Shown: positions 18,066 to 28,296 of the stretch, in pieces
Position numbering within the stretch: the stretch's first letter is position 1
How the letters are laid out: every line of letters begins with the position of its first letter
Origin: Oxalicibacterium faecigallinarum
Lineage (GTDB): Bacteria; Pseudomonadota; Gammaproteobacteria; Burkholderiales; Burkholderiaceae_D
Reading direction: 5' to 3'
Length of the DNA stretch: 64,000 nt
Assembly: GCF_014635705.1 (NCBI RefSeq)
Contig: NZ_BMDI01000001.1
Location: 1,194,008 to 1,258,007 of the forward strand
Translations under genes and position numbers: made by a program
The notes under the pieces: generated by a model
Databases searched by the model: none
What the model was told of the DNA's origin: nothing
What the model saw: the letters and a program-made list of their open reading frames with translations, nothing else

Positions 18066-19232
18066 TTAATCTTTACCAAAAAGATCGCGGGTATAGACCT
18101 TATCGGCCACATCATGTAATTCCATAACCAACCGATTACTGACAATCAAGTCTGCGCGTTTTTTAAAATCGTCGAGGTCATTTACGACTGGTGAGCGGAA
18201 GAATTCCAAATCTTCAAGTACGGGCTCATAAACAATAACCTCAACACCTTTCGCTTTCACACGCTTCATAATCCCTTGGATACTCGAAGCGCGGAAGTTA
18301 TCTGAGCCCGCCTTCATGATCAATCGATAGATACCAACGACCTTTGGATTCTTGCGCACAATCGCATCAGCGATGAAATCCTTGCGCGTCGTATTGGCAT
18401 CTACAATCGCGCGAATCAGGCTTTGCGGCACTTGCGAATAGTTGGCCAGCAACTGCTTGGTATCTTTCGGCAAGCAATAGCCCCCATAACCAAACGACGG
18501 ATTGTTATAGTGATTGCCGATACGAGGGTCGAGCGAAACCCCTTCGATGATCTGACGCGTATTCAACCCATGTGCCGCAGCGTACGAATCTAGCTCATTG
18601 AAGTAGGCCACGCGCATGGCAAGGTAGGTATTGGAGAACAGCTTGACGGCTTCTGCTTCGGTGGAGTCCGTGAACATCACCGGCGCATTCTTTTCGACTG
18701 CACCTTCGACCAGCAAATCGGCAAAGACCTTCGCACGCTCCGACTGTTCACCAACGATGATCCGTGATGGATGCAGGTTATCGTACAGCGCCTTTCCCTC
18801 ACGCAGGAATTCAGGAGAAAAGAGGATATTGTCACAGTTGAACTTGCTCTTGACGCTGACTGTGTATCCAACAGGCACGGTCGACTTGATGACCATCACC
18901 GCCTTGGGATTAACGCTATTGACCGCTTCAATCACAGATTCGACTGATTTGGTATTGAAGTAGTTAGTTTCAACGTCGTAATCCGTCGGCGTTGCGATGA
19001 CGACAAAATCGGCATTGCCATAACCTTCGCTTTTATCTGTAGTCGCTTTTAGATTCAGTTTTTTATGTGCGAGAAAATATTCGATTTCAGGATCGGCAAT
19101 CGGCGACTGCCCACGATTGACCTGATCAACGCGCTCTGGATCAATATCAACAGCCACCACTTCGTGACGCTGTGCCAGCAATACTGCGATGGACATCCCG
19201 ACATAACCAGTTCCGGCAACGGCAATCTTCAT
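18066..19232 (-). CDS. ugd: UDP-glucose 6-dehydrogenase
   Basis: A 388-residue enzyme of the short Ugd type (same length as E. coli Ugd). It has the NAD-binding GTGYVG at residues 7-12, STVPVGYT at 117-124 and the catalytic Cys253 in [14 protein letters not shown]. It oxidises UDP-glucose twice to UDP-glucuronate, the precursor for UDP-GalA made by the epimerase at 14796-15809. The region 19233-19383 in front has the likely promoter. It closes the polysaccharide locus on this side; phoR follows. Confidence 0.92.
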   Translation of the reverse strand: MKIAVAGTGYVGMSIAVLLAQRHEVVAVDIDPERVDQVNRGQSPIADPEIEYFLAHKKLNLKATTDKSEGYGNADFVVIATPTDYDVETNYFNTKSVESVIEAVNSVNPKAVMVIKSTVPVGYTVSVKSKFNCDNILFSPEFLREGKALYDNLHPSRIIVGEQSERAKVFADLLVEGAVEKNAPVMFTDSTEAEAVKLFSNTYLAMRVAYFNELDSYAAAHGLNTRQIIEGVSLDPRIGNHYNNPSFGYGGYCLPKDTKQLLANYSQVPQSLIRAIVDANTTRKDFIADAIVRKNPKVVGIYRLIMKAGSDNFRASSIQGIMKRVKAKGVEVIVYEPVLEDLEFFRSPVVNDLDDFKKRADLIVSNRLVMELHDVADKVYTRDLFGKD

Positions 19233-19383
19233 GTCAATTCCTTCAATTTAAATTGCGCTCGACACATTCAAGAATGCACCGAATATAGTTATCAATTTTG
19301 CACTATTTTTTACGCAAAAGTCAACGTGATGACACTACGGAATCGTTACAAGATGTACCAGAGTGGACGTGAATGTTCGGTAA

Positions 19384-20664
19384 TTAACTTTGCCGGAAGA
19401 AAGCGGAGAACGTGCTGCCCTTACCTTCCTCCGATTCAATCGCCAGCGTTGCCTTATGGCGCAAAAGTACGTGCTTGACGATTGCCAAGCCGAGTCCAGT
19501 ACCCTGTGTTTCGCGGGAACGACTCTTATCCACGCGATAGAAGCGCTCAGTAAGACGCGCGATGTGTTCGGCGCGAATACCGATCCCACTGTCTTGCACC
19601 GAGAATTGCGGACCTTTTTCCGTCTGCTGCCACTTGATGTGGATGTGACCGCCTTCAGGCGTATAACGGATCGCGTTGGTGACGAGATTACCGAAGGCGC
19701 TGCGCAGCTCATCGGTATTGCCTTCAATATTCGGGCCGTCGAGCGCGAGCGTGATTGTGTGACGACCGCCAGACAATGCGTTGGCTTCCCGCAGCAACTG
19801 GTCGAGCAGATTGCAAATATTGACCTGCTCAGTACGCAACGGATAGTCGATCGATTCCAAGCGCGTCAAAGTCAGCATGTCTTCGATCAGATTCTGCATG
19901 CGCTGTCCCTGTTCGATCATCAGTTTCAAATGGGACATGCGAATCGACTGTTCCAGATCCGGCTGTGCCTGTGCGATCTCCAGAAAGCCGTTAATGACCG
20001 TCAGCGGTGTACGCAACTCATGCGAAGCATTGGCGATGAAGTCGCGGCGCATCATGTCGATACGTTCGCTGTCCGTCACGTCATGCGTCACCAGAATCTG
20101 GCGTCGGTTTTCAAAGGGGATGATCTGGACAACCAGTTTTCGGTCTTTGACATTCAGCGTCAACGGCTGTTCATAGCGACCAAGGATGATGTAGTCGATA
20201 AAAGCCGGATCGCGAATCAAGTTGGTCACGCGCATACCCTTATCGCGTGTATTGCTCAGACCAAGATGCTTTTCCGCCGTCGGATTGCACCATTCAAGGA
20301 ACAGCACATCATCCATGATGGCGACACCGTCAGGCAACAGACTCATCGCCTGACGGAAGCGTGTCAACCACTCGCCGAGCTCCTTGCGGTTGCGCTCGTC
20401 ATCACGACGCAGCCGATACAAACGCGAAAACACATCGGTCCACGCGCCCCAGCCATCTGGTAATTTTTCGCTGTCCGGGTGATCCAGCCAGCCGCTCAGC
20501 AGATACAAATACTTGAGCTGCACGATGACCAGCACCAACAGAAACAGCAATCCGGCGGCAAAGCCCGCTGTCAAACCGAAGAAGTAGCCGATCACTGCGG
20601 CCGCCAGCAGCACAAATGTCAGGCGTAAAGCCGCAGGGACCCAAAACAGCAATTGTGGATTCAT
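19384..20664 (-). CDS. phoR: Phosphate regulon sensor kinase PhoR
   Basis: A 426-residue membrane histidine kinase. Two hydrophobic segments lie within residues 10-55, a PAS domain follows at about 100-200 (LPDGVAIMDDVLF), then a HisKA domain with the phospho-acceptor His215 in ANASHELRTPLT, and an HATPase domain ending in SGIGI and GTGLGLAIVKHV motifs. It phosphorylates PhoB when phosphate is scarce and is held in check by PhoU and the Pst transporter. It lies 11 bp after phoB and ends the pst-pho operon. Confidence 0.95.
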   Translation of the reverse strand: MNPQLLFWVPAALRLTFVLLAAAVIGYFFGLTAGFAAGLLFLLVLVIVQLKYLYLLSGWLDHPDSEKLPDGWGAWTDVFSRLYRLRRDDERNRKELGEWLTRFRQAMSLLPDGVAIMDDVLFLEWCNPTAEKHLGLSNTRDKGMRVTNLIRDPAFIDYIILGRYEQPLTLNVKDRKLVVQIIPFENRRQILVTHDVTDSERIDMMRRDFIANASHELRTPLTVINGFLEIAQAQPDLEQSIRMSHLKLMIEQGQRMQNLIEDMLTLTRLESIDYPLRTEQVNICNLLDQLLREANALSGGRHTITLALDGPNIEGNTDELRSAFGNLVTNAIRYTPEGGHIHIKWQQTEKGPQFSVQDSGIGIRAEHIARLTERFYRVDKSRSRETQGTGLGLAIVKHVLLRHKATLAIESEEGKGSTFSAFFRQS

Positions 20665-20675
20665 CGAGCGTCCGG

Positions 20676-21368
20676 TTATTTCTCGGAAAGCATATAGCCT
20701 ACACTGCGCACGGTCTTGATCAGCGATTCTGCCTCTTTCAACGCTTTACGCAAACGTAAGACGTGCACGTCCACCGTGCGCTCCTCGATCACAACGTGGT
20801 CACCCCACACTTTATCCAGCAACTGATTGCGTGAGAACACGCGCTCGGGATGCGCCAGCAAGAACTTGAGCAGCTTGAATTCGGCATGGCCGATGTCGAT
20901 CTTCTCGCTGTTCAGACTCACCGTGCAACTGACGGGATCGAGGCTGATCGCACCGGCAGTCATCAAGGTTTGCGAATGTTCCGGCGTCTTGCGACGCAGC
21001 AGTGCATTGATGCGCGCCGTCAGTTCACGCGGTGAGAAAGGCTTGGTAACGTAATCATCGGCACCATTGTCTAGGCCGGCGATCTTGTCCTCTTCCATGC
21101 TCTTGGCCGTCAACATGATAATCGGCAGCTCGTTGAACTGGCGATCACCACGAATGCGCGACAGCAAACGCAAACCGCTCTGATCCGGCAGCATCCAGTC
21201 AAGCAGAATCAGTTGCGGCAGACGTTGCTGCAGAAAGTCCCATGCTTCTCCTGCTGTCTGTGCAGACACGACATTCCAGCCTGCGCCTTTGAGCGTAAAG
21301 GTCACAAGCTCGATGATCGGCGGTTCGTCTTCGACAATCAGGATTGTCGGTTTATCGGCACTTGCCAT
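20676..21368 (-). CDS. phoB: Phosphate regulon response regulator PhoB
   Basis: A 230-residue OmpR-family regulator. The receiver domain has acidic residues ED (13-14), phospho-acceptor Asp57 in LLDWMLPD and the conserved Lys of VTKPFSP. The C-terminal winged helix (about 130-230) contains VFSRNQLLDKVWG and ERTVDVHVLRLRK. It binds Pho boxes; three such candidate sites are present in this window. Length and motifs are normal. Confidence 0.96.
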   Translation of the reverse strand: MASADKPTILIVEDEPPIIELVTFTLKGAGWNVVSAQTAGEAWDFLQQRLPQLILLDWMLPDQSGLRLLSRIRGDRQFNELPIIMLTAKSMEEDKIAGLDNGADDYVTKPFSPRELTARINALLRRKTPEHSQTLMTAGAISLDPVSCTVSLNSEKIDIGHAEFKLLKFLLAHPERVFSRNQLLDKVWGDHVVIEERTVDVHVLRLRKALKEAESLIKTVRSVGYMLSEK

Positions 21369-21408
21369 ATTGTCTTCAGTATCCTTCCATGCGCTAGTCT
21401 GCCAGTAA

Positions 21409-22107
21409 TCAATCTGCCAACTGCGCTGCTGCGTAATCGGTGTGGCGGATATCCTTGCCCTCGACGATGTAGATCACGTACTCCGCAATGTTCTTTGCAT
21501 GATCGCCGATGCGTTCGATCGCCTTCGCAACCCACAAGGTATCCAGTGCGCTGGAGATGGTGCGTGGATCTTCCATCATGAAGGTAATCAGGTTACGCAT
21601 CACCGACCGGAACTCATGGTCAACTACCGCATCTTCCGCGATCAGGCGAATCGCCTGCTTGTCATCGAGACGGGCGAAAGCGTCCAGTGCATCATGCAGC
21701 ATTTTACCGGCGCTGGCCGCCATCACACGCACATTTTCATAGTGATTGACGGTGGCCAGACCGCGTTCGCTGATGGCCTTGGCCGCACGAGCAATCTTGG
21801 TCGATTCATCACCGATACGCTCCAGATCCGTAATGACCTTGATGGTCGCCATCACGGTACGCAGATCGTTTGCCGCCGGTTGACGTTTGACAATCAGATG
21901 GCTGCAGGCATCGTCAAGCGATACCTCGAGATTGTTGACGTTCTCGTCGGATTTGATGATTTGATCGGCTTGCGCAACGTTACCACTGCGGAAGGCAATC
22001 ATCGCATCCTGAAACTGGCTTTCGACCAGACCGCCCATCAGCAGGACCTTGGAGCGGATGGTTTCCAGATCCATGTCGTATTGCTTGGAAGAGTGTTCGC
22101 CTGACAT
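21409..22107 (-). CDS. phoU: Phosphate signalling protein PhoU
   Basis: A 232-residue all-helical protein with two PhoU repeats (residues about 20-105 and 120-210). Each carries the conserved acidic pattern, for example TDLERIGDESTKIAR and KAIERIGDHAKNIAE, that binds metal clusters. PhoU links the Pst transporter to PhoR and keeps the kinase off when phosphate is plentiful. It starts 30 bp after pstB. Confidence 0.96.
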   Translation of the reverse strand: MSGEHSSKQYDMDLETIRSKVLLMGGLVESQFQDAMIAFRSGNVAQADQIIKSDENVNNLEVSLDDACSHLIVKRQPAANDLRTVMATIKVITDLERIGDESTKIARAAKAISERGLATVNHYENVRVMAASAGKMLHDALDAFARLDDKQAIRLIAEDAVVDHEFRSVMRNLITFMMEDPRTISSALDTLWVAKAIERIGDHAKNIAEYVIYIVEGKDIRHTDYAAAQLAD

Positions 22108-22137
22108 CGTTGTTCTCCTGAATATTCTGATTGCCGA

Positions 22138-22923
22138 TCAGCCGAAGCGACCGGTGATGTAGTCCTGGGTATCTTTCTTGGCCGGATTCATGAAGATCTG
22201 ATCGGTTTCGCCAAACTCCACCAGCTCACCCAGATACATGTAGGCGGTGTAGTCCGAGCAACGCGCCGCCTGTTGCATGTTGTGCGTCACGATCGCGATC
22301 GTGTAATCACCCTTGAGTTCACTGATCAGCTCTTCAATCTTGGCAGTCGAGATCGGGTCCAGCGCCGAGGTCGGCTCATCCAGCAACAGCACATCCGGCT
22401 TGACGGCTACACCGCGTGCGATACACAGACGTTGTTGCTGACCGCCGGAAAGGCTCAGGCCGCTCTTGTTCAGTTTGTCCTTCACTTCGGTCCACAGTGC
22501 GGCTTTGTTGAGTGCCCATTCGACGCGCTCATCCATCTCGCCTTTCGGCAGGTTTTCATACAAGCGCACACCAAACGCGATGTTGTCGTAGATCGACATC
22601 GGGAACGGCGTTGGTTTTTGAAACACCATGCCCACCTTGGCGCGCAGCATGTTGACGTCCTGACCAGGCTCGAGAATATTGCTGCCGTGGTAGAGAATCT
22701 TGCCTTCGGCGCGCTGCCCCGGATACAAGTCATACATACGGTTGAAGGTACGCAGCAGCGTCGATTTTCCGCAACCGGATGGACCGATGAACGCGGTGAC
22801 CTTCTTGTCCTGAATATCCAGATTGATATTCTTCAGACCCTGAAAATTACCGTAGTAAAAATTGAGATTCTGAATTTCGAGCGTTTTCTTGTTGATCATG
22901 TTCATGGAGGTTTGAGTAGTCAT
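22138..22923 (-). CDS. pstB: Phosphate ABC transporter ATP-binding protein PstB
   Basis: A 261-residue ATPase with Walker [10 protein letters not shown], signature LSGGQQQR, Walker [12 protein letters not shown] and the switch His in VTHNMQQA. It powers PstA/PstC for high-affinity phosphate uptake. I start at the ATG at 22923, with GAGG upstream; the TTG at 22941 would overlap pstA. The C-terminus [11 protein letters not shown]-like ending is usual for the family. Confidence 0.95.
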   Translation of the reverse strand: MTTQTSMNMINKKTLEIQNLNFYYGNFQGLKNINLDIQDKKVTAFIGPSGCGKSTLLRTFNRMYDLYPGQRAEGKILYHGSNILEPGQDVNMLRAKVGMVFQKPTPFPMSIYDNIAFGVRLYENLPKGEMDERVEWALNKAALWTEVKDKLNKSGLSLSGGQQQRLCIARGVAVKPDVLLLDEPTSALDPISTAKIEELISELKGDYTIAIVTHNMQQAARCSDYTAYMYLGELVEFGETDQIFMNPAKKDTQDYITGRFG

Positions 22924-22937
22924 GGCCTGGCCTCGAA

Positions 22938-23822
22938 TCAATGTTGGTTTTTCTGTTTGAACAGCGAACGTGACAGGATGTTGAGCGCCAGCACACTAAA
23001 GGTAATCAGCAACGCACCACCCCATGCCAGATCGCGCCAGTTGTCATAGGGGCTCATCGCAAATTGGTAGATCACAACCGGCAGGTTGGCCATCGGTGCG
23101 TTCATGTTGCTGCTGTAGAACTGGTTATTCAGCGCGGTAAAGAGCAGTGGCGCGGTTTCACCAGAGATGCGTGCCACCGCCAGCAAAACGCCGGTGATAA
23201 CGCCAGCCTTGACCGCACGCAGACGGACAAAGGTGGCGACGCGCCAGCGTGGCGCACCCAGGGCAAATGCGGCTTCGCGCAGGCTGGTCGGCACCAGATT
23301 CAACATGTTGTCTGTCGTGCGTACCACTACTGGAATCGCGATCAGCGAAATCGCAAAGCTGCCCGCCCAACCGGAGAAGTGTTTGACGTTGGCAACGTAG
23401 ATTGCATAGATAAACAAACCGATCACGATCGATGGTGCCGACAGCATGATGTCGGTCACGAAGCGTGTGACTTTAGCGAAGAGGCTGACTTCACCATATT
23501 CCGCCAGATAGATTCCGGCAAAGATGCCGATCGGTGTACTGATGAAGGTTGCCGCGCCGACCATCAGCAGGCTGCCGACAATCGCATTCATCAAACCGCC
23601 ACCCTCACTACCAGGTGCAGGCGTCGTTTGCGTGAAGATGTTCCAGCCGATCGCCCCGATTCCTTTCGAGACCAGGGTAACCAGAATCCAGCCTAGGAAG
23701 AACAGACCTAATACCATTGCCAGGAACGACAGCGTGATCCCAACGCGGTGAATCAGCAGACGACGGCGATAGACCGGATTGGTGGATGCGGATTGCATCA
23801 TGTTCATGTTATCGGCGCTCAT
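22938..23822 (-). CDS. pstA: Phosphate ABC transporter permease PstA
   Basis: A 294-residue inner-membrane permease with six hydrophobic segments and the binding-protein-dependent transport motif ([15 protein letters not shown]). The open frame extends much further upstream, but the start at 23822 (MSADNMNM) follows a GGAGGG Shine-Dalgarno and overlaps the pstC stop in ATGA fashion, and gives the usual family length. It forms the transport channel with PstC. Confidence 0.93.
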   Translation of the reverse strand: MSADNMNMMQSASTNPVYRRRLLIHRVGITLSFLAMVLGLFFLGWILVTLVSKGIGAIGWNIFTQTTPAPGSEGGGLMNAIVGSLLMVGAATFISTPIGIFAGIYLAEYGEVSLFAKVTRFVTDIMLSAPSIVIGLFIYAIYVANVKHFSGWAGSFAISLIAIPVVVRTTDNMLNLVPTSLREAAFALGAPRWRVATFVRLRAVKAGVITGVLLAVARISGETAPLLFTALNNQFYSSNMNAPMANLPVVIYQFAMSPYDNWRDLAWGGALLITFSVLALNILSRSLFKQKNQH

Positions 23823-24847
23823 TTTGCACCCTCCTTGCGCGACATCCCGAGCAGCATCAGTTTGGCAGCCGACAGCACGAGGAAAGTAATGAGGAACAGA
23901 ATCAGACCGAGTGCGAACAGCGACGAAACGTGCAGCACGGTTTCGGCTTCTGCGAATTCGTTGGCGAGTGTCGACGCAATACTGTTGCCGGCTGCGAACA
24001 GCGACCACGACAATTTGTGCGCGTTACCGATGACAAAGGTAATCGCCATGGTTTCACCCAGTGCACGTCCCAGTCCCAGCATCACGCCTCCGACCACACC
24101 GATACGGGTGTACGGCAACACAATCTTGCGCACCACTTCCCACTTGGTGCAGCCCATTGCGTAAGCCGACTCTTTCAATACCGGCGGCACGATCTCGAAC
24201 ACATCGCGCATGACCGAAGCAATGAACGGAATAATCATGACGGCGAGGATGATGCCGGCAGCCAGAATGCCGATACCCATCTGTGGGCCGCGGAACAGTT
24301 CACCAATGACGGGCAGTTGGCCCAGCGTCGCAGCCAATGCTGGCTGGATGTAATCGGAAAACAGGGGCGCAAAGACGAACAGGCCCCACATACCGTAGAT
24401 GATGCTCGGCACACCGGCCAGCAACTCGACCGCCGTACCCAGTGGACGTTTGAGCCACGCCGGGCAGATTTCGGTCAGGAACAGGGCAATACCGAAGCTG
24501 ATCGGAAACGCGATCAGGAGCGCGAGAAATGACGTCACCAGCGTGCCGACGATCGCAATCGCCGCGCCGTACTGGTCATTGACGGGATCCCATTCCACAC
24601 TGGTGAGGAACGGCAATCCGAATTCCTTCAGTGCCGGCCATGCACCGATCATCAGCGAGGCAATAATGCCCAGCAGGACCAGCAACACGCTCAGCGCGAA
24701 GATGAAAGTAATCTTGTGAAACAGAAAATCCTGTACCCGCTGGCGGCGCATGGTCGCCATGAGCGCCTTGCCGAAGGCGGCTTCTCGTTGGGCGTTGGTA
24801 TCTTGCGTCATCATGGATTCGGATAAGGATGTTGGATTTGCACTCAT
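23819..24847 (-). CDS. pstC: Phosphate ABC transporter permease PstC
   Basis: A 342-residue permease with six membrane spans and the EAA-like loop [16 protein letters not shown]. The first 40 residues form a cytoplasmic, polar tail. It overlaps pstA by 4 bp. The 125 bp between it and pstS contain a hairpin that may lower expression of the downstream genes relative to pstS. Confidence 0.95.
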   Translation of the reverse strand: MSANPTSLSESMMTQDTNAQREAAFGKALMATMRRQRVQDFLFHKITFIFALSVLLVLLGIIASLMIGAWPALKEFGLPFLTSVEWDPVNDQYGAAIAIVGTLVTSFLALLIAFPISFGIALFLTEICPAWLKRPLGTAVELLAGVPSIIYGMWGLFVFAPLFSDYIQPALAATLGQLPVIGELFRGPQMGIGILAAGIILAVMIIPFIASVMRDVFEIVPPVLKESAYAMGCTKWEVVRKIVLPYTRIGVVGGVMLGLGRALGETMAITFVIGNAHKLSWSLFAAGNSIASTLANEFAEAETVLHVSSLFALGLILFLITFLVLSAAKLMLLGMSRKEGAK

Positions 24848-24862
24848 ATTCTTTTTTGTCAG

Positions 24863-24916
24863 AAGGGGCTGCCGCCCTGCGATGCCGTTATCGGCATCCT
24901 CATTGCGACAGCCCTT
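24863..24916 (-). promoter_or_regulatory. Hairpin between pstS and pstC
   Basis: A perfect inner stem, GATGCCG (24881-24887) with CGGCATC (24892-24898), is flanked by a larger imperfect pairing of the AAGGGGCTGCCGC segment with GCGACAGCCCTT. Such a structure after a binding-protein gene usually stabilises its mRNA or partly stops transcription, giving more PstS than permease. No long T-run follows. Confidence 0.45.
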
Positions 24917-24972
24917 GCAACTTCATTCAAACAGCGCGTGTTTTTTAAATCCATTCGCTGCGAGAACCGCAC

Positions 24973-26016
24973 TTACCAAACTGCTTTGCCGGATGCATCC
25001 TTGACGTTTGCCTTCCATGCATCGGTCACCATCTTGACGACCGGTGCCGGCATTGCCACATAGTCCAGTTCGGATGCAGCAGCACCACCGTTTTTGTACG
25101 CCCAGTCAAAGAAGGCCAGAACTTCCTTGGTGCGCTCCGCCGAAGCAGCCGCTTTGTGGATCAGGATGAAAGATGCACCCGTGATCGGCCAGCTGTCTTT
25201 GCCTGGCTGATTGGTCAGCACAACACCCATGCCTGGCGCTTTTGCCCATTCGGCACCGGCAGCCGCAGCTTTGAACGTGCTGTCATCTGGCTGAACGAAG
25301 TTGCCGGCACTGTTTTTCAGCTGGGTGTGTGACATTTTGTTTTTCTTGGCGTATGCATATTCAACGTAACCGATCGAACCTTTGATACGTTGGACGTTGG
25401 CTGCAACACCTTCGTTACCCTTGCCGCCCACGCCGACTGGCCATTTCACGGCAGTACCAGCGCCCACACCGTCCTTGAATGCCGGTACGGTTTTCGACAG
25501 GAAGTCGGTCCACAGGAAGGTGGTACCCGAACCATCCGAACGGTGAACAACGGTGATGTCTGCATCCGCCAGTTTCACGCCTGGGTTCAACGCGGTGATC
25601 TTGCCATCGTTCCATTTGGTGATTTTGCCGAGGTAGATGTCAGCAACAATTTCCGGCGTGAATTTCAGTTGACCTGGAGCAACGCCGTCCAGATTGACGA
25701 TAGGCACAACGCCACCCATGATGGCCGGGAACTGCAGCAGGCCTTCTGCTTCCAGTTCTTCTGCTTTCAGCGGCATATCGGACGCGCCGAAATCAACGGT
25801 CTTTGCCTTGATTTGCTTGATGCCGCCGCCGGAGCCGATCGACTGATAGTTCAGGCCGGTGCCGGTTGCTGCTTTGTAGGTTTCTGCCCATTTGGAATAA
25901 ATTGGGTATGGGAAGGTCGCGCCAGCGCCGGTAATATCAGCGGCCACAGCGGACGACAGTGCCATTGCTGCAGTTGCAGCGATAACGGCGGACTTGATGA
26001 GGTGATTCAATCGCAT
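24973..26016 (-). CDS. pstS: Periplasmic phosphate-binding protein PstS
   Basis: A 347-residue exported protein. Residues 1-26 form a signal peptide with a cleavage site after SSAVAA. The mature part opens with ITGAGATFPYPIYSKWAETY, the classical PstS start, and contains SDGSGTTFLWTDFLS and GVGGKGNEGV phosphate-binding loops. It is the first gene of the pst-pho operon and is preceded by a Pho-box-like repeat. Confidence 0.96.
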   Translation of the reverse strand: MRLNHLIKSAVIAATAAMALSSAVAADITGAGATFPYPIYSKWAETYKAATGTGLNYQSIGSGGGIKQIKAKTVDFGASDMPLKAEELEAEGLLQFPAIMGGVVPIVNLDGVAPGQLKFTPEIVADIYLGKITKWNDGKITALNPGVKLADADITVVHRSDGSGTTFLWTDFLSKTVPAFKDGVGAGTAVKWPVGVGGKGNEGVAANVQRIKGSIGYVEYAYAKKNKMSHTQLKNSAGNFVQPDDSTFKAAAAGAEWAKAPGMGVVLTNQPGKDSWPITGASFILIHKAAASAERTKEVLAFFDWAYKNGGAAASELDYVAMPAPVVKMVTDAWKANVKDASGKAVW

Positions 26017-26067
26017 AACTGCTCCTTAGGGTTGACTAACAAGACAGGGCGAACTGTATCTACCAAA

Positions 26068-26086
26068 TATGACAGCTTTATGACTT
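26068..26086 (-). promoter_or_regulatory. Pho-box-like repeat for pstS
   Basis: TATGACAG (26068-26075) and TATGACTT (26079-26086) are direct repeats 11 nt apart; on the minus strand they read AAGTCATA and CTGTCATA, close to the PhoB half-site CTGTCAT with 4-nt spacers. They lie about 55 bp upstream of the pstS ATG, where PhoB normally binds. Confidence 0.75.
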
Positions 26087-26126
26087 TTGAAAAAAGCTGT
26101 CATAAAGTGCAAAACGGACACAAAAC

Positions 26127-26155
26127 GTGTCATCAAGCTGTCATATTGACTACAT
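26127..26155 (+). promoter_or_regulatory. Pho-box-like repeats for ppk
   Basis: GTGTCAT (26127-26133), CTGTCAT (26138-26144) and the weaker ACTACAT (26149-26155) are spaced at 11 nt, pointing toward ppk, whose ATG is at 26175. A further CTGTCAT lies at 26097-26103. The first two units match PhoB half-sites well, so ppk-sixA is probably PhoB-activated, divergently from pstS. Confidence 0.65.
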
Positions 26156-26174
26156 AGACTCTGGAAACCACATT

Positions 26175-28283
26175 ATGGCCAAAGTCCGAAAAATGCTAAA
26201 AAAAGCCGTTCCGCAGCCCGTTCCACCCAAGAGCGCCCTGTTTCTGAATCGTGAATTGTCACAACTGGCATTCAACCGCCGCGTCCTCGCGCAAGCAGAA
26301 AATCCGGCGGTCCCTTTGCTTGAGCGTCTGAAATATTTATGTATTGTCAGCAGCAATATTGACGAACTGTTTGAAGTACGGATTGCCAGCCTGCTCGCCA
26401 ATAACCATATGGATGGCGAAAGGATCGAGGAAACGCCTGCGCTGTCAGCCGCGCTGGCAGCAGCCGGTGCCGAATGTCATCAAATCGTTGAGCGGCAGTA
26501 TCGTGTCCTGAACGAAACCGTGCTGCCGCAGCTGGCGCAGCAAGGCGTGCATTTATTACGCGATCAGGATCGTAACGATGCACAACGCGCATGGGTCAAA
26601 TCCTATTTCGACCGGGAAGTCCGGCCCTTACTGACGCCAATCGGTCTGGATCTGGCACATCCGTTTCCGCAGGTGATTAACAAGAGTCTCAATTTCATTG
26701 TCGAGCTGTCCGGCAAGGATGCATTCGGGCGTGGCACGGCGATTGCCATCGTAAAGGCGCCACGCGTATTGCCACGCGTGATCCGTCTGCCGGATGAACT
26801 ATCCAAGGACGGCGTTTCCTTCTGCCTGCTGTCCTCGGTCATTCACGCGCATATCAACGACTTGTTTACCGGACGCGAGGTACTGGCATATTCACAATTC
26901 CGTGTGACGCGTAACAGCGATCTGTGGGTCGATGAAGAAGAGGTCAAGAATCTGCGTCAGGCATTGCAGGGCGAGCTGCAAAGCCGCAATTTTGGCGTGG
27001 CTGTGCGACTGGAAGTCGCAAAGAACTGCCCGCCCCACCTATCCAGATTTCTGCTCGAACAATTCTCGATCGACGACAATCGTCTGTACGCCGTTGATGG
27101 TCCGGTCAATCTGGTTCGCCTGTCGGAACTGATCGATCATGTCACCAAACCGGAACTGCGCTTTCCACCGTACGTTCCGGCTTATCCGCCCAAGCTGGCC
27201 AATACCGATCTGTTTGCCACCATCCGCAAACACGATGTCTTGCTGCATCATCCGTTCCAGTCATTCCAGCCTGTGCTGGAGTTCATCCGCGATGCCGCAC
27301 ATGATCCGGACGTCGTTGCGATCAAGCAGACCATCTATCGCACCGGTATGAACTCCGATCTGATGGAATCGCTGATCTACGCGGCGCAGCATGGCAAGGA
27401 AGTGACTGTCATTGTCGAACTGATGGCACGCTTTGATGAAGAAGCCAACATCAACTGGGCAGACCGCCTGGAGCGCGCCGGCGCGCAAGTCGTGTATGGC
27501 GTGGTCGGACTGAAAACCCATGCCAAACTGGCACTGGTGATCCGCCGCGAAGACAGCAAGTTCCGCTATTACGCGCATCTGGGTACGGGTAACTATCATC
27601 CGAGCACGACCAAGTTTTATACCGACTTTGGTTTGCTGACGGCGAACCCGGCCATCGCCACCGAGGTCAACGAGATATTCATCCATCTCACCAGCCTGAC
27701 CAAACCCAAAAAACTGGAAAAACTCTGGCTGGCACCCTTTGCGCTGCACAAGGAATTCATCAAGGCGATCGACAACGAAGCCCGCATTGCGCGCGCTGGC
27801 CGGCCGGCACGCATCATCGCCAAGATGAACGCACTGCTGGATGAGTCCGTGATTCGCGCGCTCTACGCTGCATCGGCCGATGGCGTCAAAATCGATCTGA
27901 TCGTGCGCGGCGCCTGCGCCTTGCGCCCCGGTGTCCCCGGCCTGTCCGAAAACATCAAGGTCCGCGCCATCGTTGGTCGTTTTCTCGAACACAGCCGCAT
28001 CTACTACTTCCGCAACGATCTGGCACATGACGTGTATCTGTCGAGCGCCGACTGGATGAACCGTAACCTGTTCCGCCGTATTGAAGTCGCCTTCCCGATC
28101 CTCGATTCCGCGCTAAAGAAACGGGTGATCAATGAAGGGCTGCAACCTTATCTGAAAGATACAGTCAACGCATGGGATCTGGATGCCAATGGCGTCTACA
28201 GAAATCGCAAGCCGCGCGGCAAGCTTGCGCCCTTCTGCGCGCAAGCGTGGCTGATGCAATTGCACGGCAATTCTACGGAGTAA
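26175..28283 (+). CDS. ppk: Polyphosphate kinase 1
   Basis: A 702-residue enzyme that makes long-chain polyphosphate from ATP. The N-terminal domain has FLNRELSQLAFNRRVL and SNIDELFEVR; the catalytic part has the autophosphorylated His in YYAHLGTGNYHPSTTKFYTD and the second His in LEHSRIYYF. I start it at 26175 (MAKVRKMLKK); in-frame codons upstream lie in the Pho-box region. It is divergent from pstS and 13 bp ahead of sixA. Confidence 0.95.
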   Translation: MAKVRKMLKKAVPQPVPPKSALFLNRELSQLAFNRRVLAQAENPAVPLLERLKYLCIVSSNIDELFEVRIASLLANNHMDGERIEETPALSAALAAAGAECHQIVERQYRVLNETVLPQLAQQGVHLLRDQDRNDAQRAWVKSYFDREVRPLLTPIGLDLAHPFPQVINKSLNFIVELSGKDAFGRGTAIAIVKAPRVLPRVIRLPDELSKDGVSFCLLSSVIHAHINDLFTGREVLAYSQFRVTRNSDLWVDEEEVKNLRQALQGELQSRNFGVAVRLEVAKNCPPHLSRFLLEQFSIDDNRLYAVDGPVNLVRLSELIDHVTKPELRFPPYVPAYPPKLANTDLFATIRKHDVLLHHPFQSFQPVLEFIRDAAHDPDVVAIKQTIYRTGMNSDLMESLIYAAQHGKEVTVIVELMARFDEEANINWADRLERAGAQVVYGVVGLKTHAKLALVIRREDSKFRYYAHLGTGNYHPSTTKFYTDFGLLTANPAIATEVNEIFIHLTSLTKPKKLEKLWLAPFALHKEFIKAIDNEARIARAGRPARIIAKMNALLDESVIRALYAASADGVKIDLIVRGACALRPGVPGLSENIKVRAIVGRFLEHSRIYYFRNDLAHDVYLSSADWMNRNLFRRIEVAFPILDSALKKRVINEGLQPYLKDTVNAWDLDANGVYRNRKPRGKLAPFCAQAWLMQLHGNSTE

Positions 28284-28296
28284 AAACGGAGTAACG

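Noticed and set aside
19390-20463. Long open frame on the plus strand across phoR
   Set aside because: It mirrors phoR codons, has no ribosome site or domain, and the minus-strand PhoR is unmistakable.
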